NCBI GenBank assembly: GCA_016180195.1
Contig: JACPBS010000012.1
Location: 1 to 53,916, forward strand
Length of the DNA stretch: 53,916 bases
DNA from: Candidatus Woesearchaeota archaeon
GTDB taxonomy: Archaea > Nanobdellota > Nanobdellia > Woesearchaeales > UBA10216
Direction: 5' to 3'
The notes beneath the pieces are model-generated. The model was not told the DNA's origin and searched no databases. It saw only the letters and a program-made list of their open reading frames with translations. The position numbers were made by a program, and so were the translations under genes. Positions 42,968 through 50,435 of this stretch are shown piece by piece (position 1 is the first letter of the stretch; each line of letters starts with the position of its first letter).

Positions 42968-43888
42968 TTATCTCACAGTGACCAAATCAGGAATTGCAGC
43001 CTGCACGGTTGCAGGTATGTACATCCTGAACTCAGATCCCTGACCGTAAACAGAATCTATTTCTATGAATCCTCCATGTTTTTGGACTATTTCCTTGACC
43101 TGGGGGAGCCCTATCCCGTTACCGCGCATGCCCTTATCAGAGAATGAAGACCCTGATCTGGCGTTTTCCAATTTATCAGGTGTCATTCCAGACCCATTAT
43201 CCTTGACTGCAATGCACACATATCCGCTATTGTTTCTATATCCATCTGAAACCACAACATCGATTCTGCCACCGATCCCATTGTTAACTATGGCATCTAT
43301 AGCGTTGGATACAAGCACTGCAAGCGCTGAATTAATCTTTAAATCGTCTGCAAATATTGGAGCAGAACTGTGTGCACTGCAAGATAAACTAATAGGAACA
43401 GGACAGTTAACCAGCAAACCATTAAGCTCGCCAATATATTCCCTGACAAGATTTCCAATGTTGTTTATATGCTGTGGATTGTAAGGCTTATTGGCCTTTA
43501 AAAGACCAGTAATCATTTCATTCATATTCATTGCAGCGGTATAAATCGCATATGCAGAGTTAATTGCAGGATCAGTTTTCCCTCCTTCTAAAAACATACG
43601 CACTAATTGTGCTTGTCCAATAACGGCACATAACGGGGTTCTCAAATCATGCGCAACACTTCTAAGGGTTTGTCCAGTAACTTCCTCAATTTCACCTATT
43701 CTTGCGGCAAGGGTTTCATTTTGTCCAACAAGGCTTGAATTAGCTTCTTCAAGTTCGGCATTCCTGGCAGTAGCATATTCAAGCGCTCTAATCAGGTGGG
43801 CAAGATTGATTGGTTCAGCTGCTATATCACCTGTAACATTCCCTTTACCATTGGTTATCGGTTCCAAAAACTCGTCAACACCAAACAT
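42968..43888 (-). CDS. Soluble orphan histidine kinase
   Basis: ATG 43888 follows GGAGGC at good spacing and lies about 28-30 bases after a TATATAA box; ATG 43909 is too close to that box. The 306-residue protein has no membrane helix. A short N-terminal part and a coiled coil lead to the HisKA box SVAHDLRTPL (His near 80), then an ATPase domain with VSNAIDAIVNN, DNGSGM and GNGIGLPQVKEI. No response regulator gene is in the window. Base composition is more AT-rich and less purine-biased than in its neighbours, and such kinases are rare in small archaeal genomes, so acquisition by transfer is possible. Confidence 0.88.
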   Translation of the reverse strand: MFGVDEFLEPITNGKGNVTGDIAAEPINLAHLIRALEYATARNAELEEANSSLVGQNETLAARIGEIEEVTGQTLRSVAHDLRTPLCAVIGQAQLVRMFLEGGKTDPAINSAYAIYTAAMNMNEMITGLLKANKPYNPQHINNIGNLVREYIGELNGLLVNCPVPISLSCSAHSSAPIFADDLKINSALAVLVSNAIDAIVNNGIGGRIDVVVSDGYRNNSGYVCIAVKDNGSGMTPDKLENARSGSSFSDKGMRGNGIGLPQVKEIVQKHGGFIEIDSVYGQGSEFRMYIPATVQAAIPDLVTVR

Positions 43889-43909
43889 CTGCTTTTTGCC
43901 TCCATTCAT

Positions 43910-43965
43910 GAAAATTTATATAATTTTTAAATTATTTGGTAGTTTATTTAATATATATATTTAAA
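43910..43965 (+). promoter_or_regulatory. Divergent AT-rich promoter region
   Basis: The stretch between the histidine kinase (minus) and the UPF0282 gene (plus) is almost purely A and T. TATATAA boxes face both ways (43915-43925 for the kinase; ATATATATTTAAA at 43950-43962 for the other). Confidence 0.45.
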
Positions 43966-44023
43966 TTTTATCATTTTTGGGTAGTTACAAACTCTATTAT
44001 TGCCTTACTGCATACATGGTATG

Positions 44024-44911
44024 ATGGAGATAACGCCTATTGCAGCAGACAGCATGGGAACAAGGAGCTGCGCCATGTACGTCAGAACCTCAGATTGCCG
44101 GATACTAATAGACCCCAGCTCGGCGCTCGGGCCAATAAGATATGGCCTGAGTCCTCATGCACTTGAGTTCAGGAAACTCGAGGAGGACTGGGAGCTTATC
44201 AGGCAGTATGCGAGAAAGTCGGATATACTTGCAGTCACGCATTACCACTATGACCACCATAACCCGGACGAGCCCGGGATTTTCAAGGACAAAACAGCGT
44301 TCCTGAAACACCCAAAAGAAAACATAAACAAGAGCCAGACCCAAAGGGCAAAGCATTTCATTGAAAATCTAGGCACAATCCCTAAGGAAATAATATTCAG
44401 CGACGGAAAGAAACACGAAATTGGCGGGACGTTGATAGAATTCTCGGAAGCGGTTTTCCACGGGACAAACAGCAGGCTCGGTTTTGTGACAGAGATTGCG
44501 ATTTCCGAAGGCAGCGAAAGATTCCTCTACACATCAGACGTAGAGGGGCCCTCTGTGGATTCGCAGGCGGATTTCATCATGAACCAAAAGCCAGGCATCA
44601 TATACATTGACGGCCCAATGACATACATGCTGGGGTACAGGTTCAGCCACGAAAGCCTGAATCAATCAATCGGGAACATCCTGAAGATAATTGAGAAAAT
44701 AAATCCGGAGACCATAATACTGGACCATCACCTTCTGAGGGACCTCAAGTACAGGGATAGGATACAACCGCTGCAGAACAAGGGAACCAGGATCGTTACA
44801 GCGGCAGAATATGCGGGAAAAGAGGTGAACCAGCTTGAGGCAAAAAGAAAGGAGCTATGGAAACAACACCCTGACATGGAAGCGCCTAAACTCGAGCTGA
44901 GAAGCGACTAG
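44024..44911 (+). CDS. UPF0282 family metallo-beta-lactamase-fold protein
   Basis: The start at 44024 gives MEITPIAADSMGTRSCAMYV, as expected for the family; a longer frame from 44000 is possible. The 295-residue protein has the metal motif THYHYDHHNP, then FHGTNSRLGF, LYTSDVEGP and ILDHHLLRD, all with likely zinc ligands. UPF0282 proteins are widespread in archaea with no proven reaction. The 3' end overlaps the convergent metallophosphoesterase gene by four bases. Confidence 0.9.
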   Translation: MEITPIAADSMGTRSCAMYVRTSDCRILIDPSSALGPIRYGLSPHALEFRKLEEDWELIRQYARKSDILAVTHYHYDHHNPDEPGIFKDKTAFLKHPKENINKSQTQRAKHFIENLGTIPKEIIFSDGKKHEIGGTLIEFSEAVFHGTNSRLGFVTEIAISEGSERFLYTSDVEGPSVDSQADFIMNQKPGIIYIDGPMTYMLGYRFSHESLNQSIGNILKIIEKINPETIILDHHLLRDLKYRDRIQPLQNKGTRIVTAAEYAGKEVNQLEAKRKELWKQHPDMEAPKLELRSD

Positions 44912-45513
44912 ATCTCGATTATTCTTTCCTTTGTGGCTACATTAATAACCCTGGACTTTCCGATAATTTCCTCAATGCCACGGGCCTCATGAACGTGAGC
45001 GCAAATCGCAAGATCAGGCTGAAGCTCATCGATTGCCTGCCTTACGGCATCGCTACCCTCAACCATATCTGAAAACCTCTCCATCAGGCTCCCGCTCGGA
45101 TGCATATGGGTCACCATGATAGTCTTTGCAACTCCCTTAATTCCCTTATGCGCCTTTTTGAGGCTGTAAAGAATGTCGCTCTCGTCCAGCCTGTTTACAG
45201 GCCCTATGTTACCGCCACCACAGCCGAAAAAGCCAATGTTCATGTGCTTAAGATAAGCCCCATGCAGGTTGACAACACCGTACTTCTGGGCAAGAAAATC
45301 GGCTGTTGCAGCACTCTCATGGTTACCCGGGATGATTGCAACCTTGAGCCGCCTGTTAACAAACGGCCCGAGTATGTAATCCAGCTTCGTCTCCGCGAAT
45401 GTCAGGTCTCCGCAAAGTATAACCAGGTCCGCCTTTTCCTCGGCAGCCTTCTCCGCCATCCTCTTTGCAAGGCTTGAATCACCGTGCAGATCCCCAACAG
45501 CAAATATTTTCAT
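44908..45513 (-). CDS. Calcineurin-like metallophosphoesterase
   Basis: ATG 45513 starts MKIFAVGDLHGD; the upstream extension to 45585 has no support. The 201-residue protein shows the full metal-binding series: GDLHGD, CGDLTF, PGNHE, VTHMHPSG and AHVHEARG. This is a single-domain phosphoesterase of the YfcE/MJ0936 type. The substrate is unknown. It converges with the UPF0282 gene. Confidence 0.9.
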   Translation of the reverse strand: MKIFAVGDLHGDSSLAKRMAEKAAEEKADLVILCGDLTFAETKLDYILGPFVNRRLKVAIIPGNHESAATADFLAQKYGVVNLHGAYLKHMNIGFFGCGGGNIGPVNRLDESDILYSLKKAHKGIKGVAKTIMVTHMHPSGSLMERFSDMVEGSDAVRQAIDELQPDLAICAHVHEARGIEEIIGKSRVINVATKERIIEI

Positions 45514-45597
45514 GATAAGAAGAAGATGGAAAGTGCCTATAAAAACCTTTTGTTTTTCAAAAGTTGTAACACTTAAAAAAAACAAGATTTAAGTGAC

Positions 45598-45760
45598 TTG
45601 AAATGTCAGAAATTGCTCTCGACGCAATCTGTGGCACTTTAGTGCGCAGTAAGGACGAGCAATTTCTGAGACCCAATTTGAGCATAGCTCAAATGGATCA
45701 AGCAAAGCTTGATTTGTGTGATCAAGAAACGCCCTGGGCTTTAGCCCGGGGTTCTTGACA
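45598..45760 (+). repeat. Structured repeat element, copy A (with a 36-base extra hairpin)
   Basis: The first 99 bases (45598-45696) and the last 28 (45733-45760) appear identical to copy B at 48511. Stems are CAGAAATTGCTC with GAGCAATTTCTG (12 pairs), inside it GCAC and GTGC around TTTA, then ATTTGAGC with GCTCAAAT, and CCTGGGC with GCCCGGG around TTTA. The 36-base insert (45697-45732) adds one more stem, ATCAAGC with GCTTGAT. No reading frame fits. The 326 bases between the phosphoesterase and Sua5 hold little else. Confidence 0.8.
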
Positions 45761-45839
45761 AGAAATCAGAAAGATCAAACCTCTATTTTATCAATGCCAT
45801 CTCCCAGTTTTGCGACTCTGTAATCGAGCTGGAATAAAA

Positions 45840-46412
45840 TCACCTTTCAATAATCTTCACGTCCTCATTAATCAGGTTGATGATTGTAGACGGCTTACCC
45901 TTCTTCTCGCCCTCATAAACAGCGAAATCAACGCCAAGGGCAATCCTGCTGTCAAGATCATCAATAGATGTCATGAAATCAGCCCCCGAAACATTGGCGC
46001 TTGTAGTCACCACAGGAACTCCAACAGCCTCCACAACCTTCCCAAACCAGTGCCTGGGCAGCCTAACCCCCAAGGTATCGGACGAAAGGTTAACCTCGTT
46101 TGAAACAGCCATTGGATTAGAAAGCTTCAACAAAAGAGTGAAAGGCCCGGGAAGCTCCCTTAGCCACCCCTCCCCCTTCTTGCTGACAATACAATTCTCC
46201 ATTATCCATTTCTTGGAAGGAGCTATGACCGAGAAAGGCATGCTTGCACGCTGCTTCAGCTTCCTCAGTTTTATTACAGCGTCGTCATTGGTCGCGGTGC
46301 AACCAAGACCGTATATTGTATCAGTAGGATGGATAAAGATGCTTCCGTTCATTATCCTTTCAAAGAACTCATGCTTCCTCAAAGAAATCTCCTGGCGGTT
46401 GATTATCTCCAT
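45840..46412 (-). CDS. sua5: Sua5/YrdC-type threonylcarbamoyl-AMP synthase
   Basis: ATG 46412 begins MEIINRQEIS; the longer frame to 46499 runs into the promoter of the divergent gene. The 190-residue protein has the YrdC marks IHPTDTIYGLGCTA, KLKQRASMPFSVIA, PGPFTLLLK and VVTTSANVSG. It makes threonylcarbamoyl-adenylate for the t6A modification of tRNA at position 37. It is the short YrdC-only form without the Sua5 C-terminal domain. Confidence 0.92.
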   Translation of the reverse strand: MEIINRQEISLRKHEFFERIMNGSIFIHPTDTIYGLGCTATNDDAVIKLRKLKQRASMPFSVIAPSKKWIMENCIVSKKGEGWLRELPGPFTLLLKLSNPMAVSNEVNLSSDTLGVRLPRHWFGKVVEAVGVPVVTTSANVSGADFMTSIDDLDSRIALGVDFAVYEGEKKGKPSTIINLINEDVKIIER

Positions 46413-46468
46413 CCTGTTCCGCCTAAAAAAATACAAGCTTAAAAATTTTCTGGTGCATATGAGAAAAA

Positions 46469-46479
46469 TTTTTATACCC
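46469..46479 (+). promoter_or_regulatory. TATA-like box, leaderless start of the FabI-like gene
   Basis: ATTTTTATACC is centred about 24 bases before the ATG at 46498. The 85 bases between Sua5 and this gene hold promoters for both directions. Confidence 0.45.
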
Positions 46480-46497
46480 CGGCGACAAAAATCAGCC

Positions 46498-47373
46498 ATG
46501 TCTGTCAGGAGATTATTTCTTCAACTGGCCACCCAAGAACCAGACCTGGGAGAGGCACATATACAACTTCCAGACCTTAGGGAAAAAGTTCTTCTTGTGG
46601 TTGGTGCATCATATGCATCCGGGTTCGGCTATAACCTTGGAAAAGTGGCACGAACAGAAGCGAATGCGCATGTCATAATGACCGCTTCCGAGGAGGCGAA
46701 AAGAAGCAGACTAGAGGCCAGAATAAACAAGTCAGGCTTTGAGGCAGACACTGCCGTATTAGACGTTACAAAAGATAGAGATATTGCTGCAATGAGAGAA
46801 TTGCTGCAAGAAAGGTATGGCAAGCTGGACTACCTTGTCATAACATCAGCCAACATAGCCCTTCAATACCTTAAGCAGGGAATAACATGGGATGATGTTC
46901 CTGAAACTGAAAGGGAAAAATGCAGAGCAGTAACAGTCTACCCTATACAAAGACTGACAACCGAGTTCAGGGAACTTATGAGAGGCGGATCATCCTATGC
47001 AATCTCATTTTGCGGACACGACATGCCGGGGTACTCGATAGGTGGTGCGAAAAAAGAGCTTGAGGAACTAGTTACTGGAAAAGGATTCATTGACTCATTG
47101 GACGAACTTGGAATCAGGGCCAATATAATATCCCTGGGATCTTTTGACTCGATTTCCTCATCGGCTGTTCCAGGTGTGCAGGTATTAAGGAAATACATTG
47201 ATGAGCTGGGGGCAAGAAAATTAACTCTCGGGGAAATGGTAAGAGAGTCTATAGCAACCTTTGTACTACAGGACAAGGGCAGGATATACAACATTGACGG
47301 CGGATTGAGGCAGGCATTAGCGGACCCGATAAATAGCCGAATAGTGCAAAGGCTATACGAAGAAGCCAGATAA
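46498..47373 (+). CDS. Short-chain dehydrogenase of the FabI (enoyl-ACP reductase) type
   Basis: The frame is open further upstream (45973) across the Sua5 gene, but the real start is ATG 46498. The 291-residue protein has a nucleotide site VLLVVGASYASGFGYNLGKV, where the usual third Gly spacing follows the FabI form. The likely active site is YSIGGAKKELEEL, with Tyr and Lys seven apart as in FabI rather than four apart as in ordinary short-chain dehydrogenases. IRANIISLGSFDS and GRIYNIDGG match the C-terminal part. A FabI-like protein is unexpected in an archaeon without bacterial-type fatty acid synthesis; another substrate is likely. Confidence 0.78.
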   Translation: MSVRRLFLQLATQEPDLGEAHIQLPDLREKVLLVVGASYASGFGYNLGKVARTEANAHVIMTASEEAKRSRLEARINKSGFEADTAVLDVTKDRDIAAMRELLQERYGKLDYLVITSANIALQYLKQGITWDDVPETEREKCRAVTVYPIQRLTTEFRELMRGGSSYAISFCGHDMPGYSIGGAKKELEELVTGKGFIDSLDELGIRANIISLGSFDSISSSAVPGVQVLRKYIDELGARKLTLGEMVRESIATFVLQDKGRIYNIDGGLRQALADPINSRIVQRLYEEAR

Positions 47374-47379
47374 TTGAAC

Positions 47380-47772
47380 CTAAAACCTTATCATCTTGAT
47401 CTTGTTTTGTCTTGCAGGCAGATTGAAGTGCGGGTCATTTGTTAGGATGTTGTCGTATTCAGTTGATATAGCAGTTGCCAGGATGACTGAATCTACAGTT
47501 GGCATATTAAATGTATTGCTGAATTTTCCAGCTTGAGAAGCTATTGAAGGGGTTAGATCAACTATAGAAATTTTCTGCGATTTTTCAATTGATGACAAAA
47601 ATTCCTGCAATTCCCTGCCAAGGTTTTTCCTAAGAAATGCTTTTGTGAGCTCTGTTATTATTATTGTCGGGACAACCAATCTGCTTTTGCCTTCCGTTAC
47701 GTCAAGCCAAATTTTTTCTGCATGTTCTTGATTCAGATTCATGAAAAAGCAGCTGTCCGCAGTATAGTTCAT
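47380..47772 (-). CDS. vapC: PIN-domain ribonuclease toxin, VapC-like
   Basis: A 130-residue protein with acidic residues placed as in PIN domains: Asp near 6 (YTADSCFF), Glu near 41 (IITELTKAF), Asp near 93 (PTVDSVILATAI) and Asp near 112 (ILTNDPHF). It overlaps the antitoxin gene by four bases and is translated after it, the usual VapBC order. VapC toxins cleave tRNA or rRNA when free of VapB. Confidence 0.88.
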   Translation of the reverse strand: MNYTADSCFFMNLNQEHAEKIWLDVTEGKSRLVVPTIIITELTKAFLRKNLGRELQEFLSSIEKSQKISIVDLTPSIASQAGKFSNTFNMPTVDSVILATAISTEYDNILTNDPHFNLPARQNKIKMIRF

Positions 47773-48011
47773 CTTTCCCTATCTTTTTGAATATCTTCCC
47801 AGTCCTGCCTGTCGAACTTTGCGTTCTTAAATGCCCTGAAAATCAAGTCTTCAGGGCTGATCGTTTGTTTCGGGATCCTTATGATTATTTCGCCATCAAG
47901 ATGCATTATCTTCAAAGACTGGTTTGGAATCAGGCATTCTTTTTCCCTTATTTCTTTTGGGATCACTATCTGCCCCCTCTCACCCATCTTTACATATTTA
48001 CATATAATCAT
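47769..48011 (-). CDS. vapB: AbrB-type antitoxin, VapB-like
   Basis: An 80-residue protein. MGERGQIVIPKEIREKECL with LKIMHLDGEIIIRIP is the swapped-hairpin AbrB DNA-binding domain. The C-terminal 30 residues (PEDLIFRAFKNAKFDRQDW) would bind the toxin. ATG 48011 lies inside a perfect palindrome; an internal ATG at 47987 just before GERGQ is an alternative start. Confidence 0.85.
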   Translation of the reverse strand: MIICKYVKMGERGQIVIPKEIREKECLIPNQSLKIMHLDGEIIIRIPKQTISPEDLIFRAFKNAKFDRQDWEDIQKDRER

Positions 48012-48021
48012 ATAATATGAT
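48007..48021 (-). promoter_or_regulatory. Palindromic operator at the vapBC start
   Basis: ATCATATAATATGAT is a perfect palindrome (seven pairs around a central A) that covers the antitoxin start. AbrB-type antitoxins usually repress their own operon from such sites. The half-sites ATCATAT and ATATGAT are the same as those in the operator at 11859. Confidence 0.5.
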
Positions 48022-48046
48022 AATATGCATTGGTTTAAAAATATTT

Positions 48047-48217
48047 CTACTTAAAAATCCCTAACCTTTGCTTAAGAAGCCTGGCTGAATCCGGAGCATA
48101 TGTGGCCAGGATCTCGTCCAGCTCCGAATGATATCTTCTCTTTTGGATGCTCAATCCTTTAATCTGGCTGAAAAACAGCCTTGAGATCGTTTCACAGCTT
48201 GTGTCCGCTACAGTCAT
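48047..48217 (-). CDS. Small unknown protein (56 residues)
   Basis: ATG 48217 is preceded by AGAGGTGG at good spacing. The product begins MTVADTSCETISRLFFSQIK and continues with a helical, basic and acidic mix (IQKRRYHSELDEILATYAPD). Probably all helical; no motif recognised. It lies upstream of vapBC on the same strand but is separated from it by the palindromic operator, so it is probably a separate unit. Confidence 0.5.
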   Translation of the reverse strand: MTVADTSCETISRLFFSQIKGLSIQKRRYHSELDEILATYAPDSARLLKQRLGIFK

Positions 48218-48510
48218 TTTAACCACCTCTGGTATTAAACCTTATTCAACCAAAACCACCCCCAAGGGCCGCTCAAAGGCGCGCCCTGGATGGAATTTGG
48301 ACTTTGCTGTCGCAAAGCCGGGTTGTGGGGTTTAATATCAGCAGTACAATCAGGTTTAAATACCCTGCGCGCCCCCATGTCCAGTGTCCAGTGCAATTTG
48401 TTTGGGGCAATGAGCCCTAATCATGAGACAAGCCCAGTGGCAAATAAGTTAAAATTGAAGTAGCCTGTTTAAGGCAATTAGCAAGAATGTCCTGGGCCAC
48501 TATAAGAACA
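48218..48510 (+). other. Gene-free stretch with one strong hairpin and a TATA-like box
   Basis: No reading frame longer than 28 codons is supported here. CTTTGC and GCAAAG around TGTC form a perfect hairpin at 48302-48317 inside a C- and G-rich stretch (48250-48335). A TATA-like TTTAAATA at 48355 points toward the repeat at 48511 and the phosphatase gene. A tandem CCAGTGT/CCAGTGC pair follows near 48381. The GC-rich part could be a small RNA on either strand, but nothing is recognised. Confidence 0.35.
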
Positions 48511-48637
48511 TTGAAATGTCAGAAATTGCTCTCGACGCAATCTGTGGCACTTTAGTGCGCAGTAAGGACGAGCAATTTCTGAGACCCAATTTGAGCATAG
48601 CTCAAATGGCCTGGGCTTTAGCCCGGGGTTCTTGACA
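48511..48637 (+). repeat. Structured repeat element, copy B
   Basis: 127 bases that appear identical to copy A apart from lacking its 36-base insert. The same stems are present: the 12-pair CAGAAATTGCTC stem with an inner GCAC-TTTA-GTGC, ATTTGAGC with GCTCAAAT, and CCTGGGC-TTTA-GCCCGGG. It ends 14 bases before the ATG of the phosphatase gene, so it would be in that gene's 5' leader if transcribed from the TATA-like box at 48355. Confidence 0.8.
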
Positions 48638-48651
48638 GCAGTTCGAACCAC

Positions 48652-49224
48652 ATGATAAGAATCCTGTATGTCTGCCGCGAAAACATCAGGAGAAGCCCTG
48701 CGGCAAAAATAATCACAGAGCAGAAGCTTTCGCGAACCGGACTGGAATCCAAGGTTGATTCTGCAGGGATTGATAATCCGCAAAGCATCGGCATGGACTA
48801 CGCCATGCAGCTCGCACTTATTTCAAAAGGTTATCAAATCCAAACACAACATCATGCAAAGCAGCTCACAGAAGAATTGGCAACAAATGCCCACTACATC
48901 TTCTGCATGACCGACAATCAGAAAAGGCTAGTTAAAGAAAGATATCCCTCAATAAAAGGAATAGTTGCCGTATTGGCACGATATTCAGAAAAAGGCAACG
49001 AGATCAGCGATCCAACAGACAGAATAGGGAAAGTTCATCTTTATCCTGTTTTCAGCCTGCTCCCTTTTTTCCTAAGGGAAATGATTTATAGGGCAGCAGG
49101 CAAAACAGATCCGAGGGACAAGCAGGGCGTCGAGAAAGTATTTCAGGATACAATAAATGAGTTGGAACTATGCATAGACAAGGTAATCTCGAATCTGACT
49201 GGCACCTATAAAGAATTGCGCTGA
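48652..49224 (+). CDS. Low-molecular-weight protein-tyrosine phosphatase-like protein
   Basis: A 190-residue protein beginning MIRILYVCRENIRRSPAA, in which CRENIRRS fits the C-x5-R-S phosphate loop; the usual CxGNxCRS is altered. ISDPTDRIG supplies the expected acidic Asp of the DP motif near 126. Arsenate reductases share the fold, but the DP position favours a phosphatase. The C-terminal 50 residues extend past the standard domain and are helical. The structured repeat copy B sits just upstream. Confidence 0.8.
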   Translation: MIRILYVCRENIRRSPAAKIITEQKLSRTGLESKVDSAGIDNPQSIGMDYAMQLALISKGYQIQTQHHAKQLTEELATNAHYIFCMTDNQKRLVKERYPSIKGIVAVLARYSEKGNEISDPTDRIGKVHLYPVFSLLPFFLREMIYRAAGKTDPRDKQGVEKVFQDTINELELCIDKVISNLTGTYKELR

Positions 49225-49242
49225 TTATGCGACGTATAGCGC

Positions 49243-49881
49243 TCAGCCCCAAAACTTCCTGTCAACGCCATTCCTCTCACAGAGATTGAAAAGAAAGCAT
49301 TGCCTGCATAGCGGGCGGCGAGCCTGACAAATACTCCTTCCATGAGCAATGAGAAGATTGCTCAGATGCGGCCAATCCTCTTTTTTAAACCTGGCCTGAA
49401 GATCCTTTTCTATCTTTTCAGCATCCGTATTGTTGGTCAAACCAAGCCTGTAGGAAACCCGCCTGACATGGGTATCAACCGCAACCCCTGATATGATGCC
49501 GAAGGAGTTCCATAAAACAATGTTTGCAGTTTTCCTTCCGATTCCAGGAAGCGCGATCAGATCCTCGACATTATCAGGAACCTTTCCCTTATGGTTCTGG
49601 ACTATCAAGCTAGCAGCAGCTATTATATTCGCGGCCTTGCTCCTGTAAAATCCAGTTGGCCTTATATCACTCTCAAAATCCCTGATGCTAGCTTTGGCAA
49701 AATCATCCACAGTCCCGTATTTTTTGAAAAGGCTTGATGTAACCCTGTTAACTGTGGCATCGGTGCACTGGGCTGAAAGCATTGTCGAAACCAGCATCTG
49801 AATCGGGGTTCGAAATCTCAGGGCAGTCCTTGGACTCACGTAATTTGTTTTCAGCAGCCTCAAAATCCGGGCAGCATCCAT
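49243..49881 (-). CDS. nth: Endonuclease III (DNA glycosylase/AP lyase)
   Basis: A 212-residue enzyme with MLSAQCTDATVNRV, where the Lys of the bacterial active site lies later, in the helix-hairpin-helix LPGIGRKTANIVL. VAVDTHVRR provides the catalytic Asp. The iron-sulfur loop C-x6-C-x2-C-x5-C near the C-terminus is complete. It removes oxidised pyrimidines from DNA. The small zinc-ribbon gene lies 24 bases upstream on the same strand. Confidence 0.93.
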   Translation of the reverse strand: MDAARILRLLKTNYVSPRTALRFRTPIQMLVSTMLSAQCTDATVNRVTSSLFKKYGTVDDFAKASIRDFESDIRPTGFYRSKAANIIAAASLIVQNHKGKVPDNVEDLIALPGIGRKTANIVLWNSFGIISGVAVDTHVRRVSYRLGLTNNTDAEKIEKDLQARFKKEDWPHLSNLLIAHGRSICQARRPLCRQCFLFNLCERNGVDRKFWG

Positions 49882-49905
49882 AAAAAAATTAAAGAAAGAG
49901 CGAAT

Positions 49906-50046
49906 TTAAAAAAATTTTGAATCAAGCCTTGAATAGATATCGTTCGCGTCCCCCTCCATCCCGCACCACCTGCACAGATACGGGTCAGACTGGCTCGTTT
50001 TTACGATAAATGAGCCACACCTAGTGCACATATTACGCTTTCTCAT
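49906..50046 (-). CDS. Small zinc-ribbon protein upstream of nth (46 residues)
   Basis: GGAGGGGGTTGCTG precedes the ATG. The product MRKRNMCTRCGSFIVKTSQS, then DPYLCRWCGMEGD, has two CxxC pairs 18 residues apart, a typical small zinc ribbon. The C-terminus (NDIYSRLDSKFF) is short. Being just before nth and on the same strand, it is likely cotranscribed. The function is unknown. Confidence 0.72.
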   Translation of the reverse strand: MRKRNMCTRCGSFIVKTSQSDPYLCRWCGMEGDANDIYSRLDSKFF

Positions 50047-50162
50047 CAGCAACCCCCTCCGTTAAACATATCCAAGAAAACCCTTAATAAATAAATGACC
50101 TATAGAAAGAAATACCTTATATATTGGAAACATTTAAATGCGTCCTGGAAAACAATGTACGC

Positions 50163-50435
50163 ATGAGAAAGGTACATATCATCCTTTCAGGCAAGGTACA
50201 GGGCGTCACCTTCAGGGAGCACGCAAGGAAGAACGCTGAAAAGCTTGGGATAACTGGATTCGTAAAAAACCTTCAGGACGGAACTGTCGAGATCATTGCA
50301 GAAGGCGATGATGACAAGATCAACATATTCATCAGGGAATGCAAGAGGGGACCACTCATGGCCTTTGTAAAGAAAGCGGACATAAGAGAAGAGAGACCGA
50401 CAGGCGGGTTTGAGGGATTTGAGATCAGGTTCTAA
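50163..50435 (+). CDS. acyP: Acylphosphatase
   Basis: ATG 50163 gives a 90-residue protein, the usual length; the longer frame from 50124 covers the promoter (TTATATATTGG near 50114). Marks are LSGKVQGVTFREHARKNAE with the catalytic Arg, and GFVKNLQDGTVEIIAEG with the catalytic Asn. It hydrolyses acyl phosphates such as 1,3-bisphosphoglycerate or carbamoyl phosphate. Confidence 0.93.
   Translation: MRKVHIILSGKVQGVTFREHARKNAEKLGITGFVKNLQDGTVEIIAEGDDDKINIFIRECKRGPLMAFVKKADIREERPTGGFEGFEIRF

Noticed and set aside
45775-45843. A 22-codon GTG frame right after Sua5 on the minus strand (LDYRVAKLGDGIDKIEV)
   Set aside because: It looks protein-like but is too short, has no separate start signal and no recognised homologue; it may be a remnant.
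45973-46497. N-terminal extension of the FabI-like protein by 175 residues
   Set aside because: It is the antisense of Sua5, and a TATA box plus ATG at 46498 define the proper start.
48377-48463. A 28-codon plus-strand frame before repeat copy B
   Set aside because: Its ATG lies too close to the TATA-like box to be in the transcript, and the product shows no pattern.
45598-48637. Insertion sequence or CRISPR array at the duplicated element
   Set aside because: No transposase, no regularly spaced repeats and no target-site duplication were found; only two copies exist in the window.
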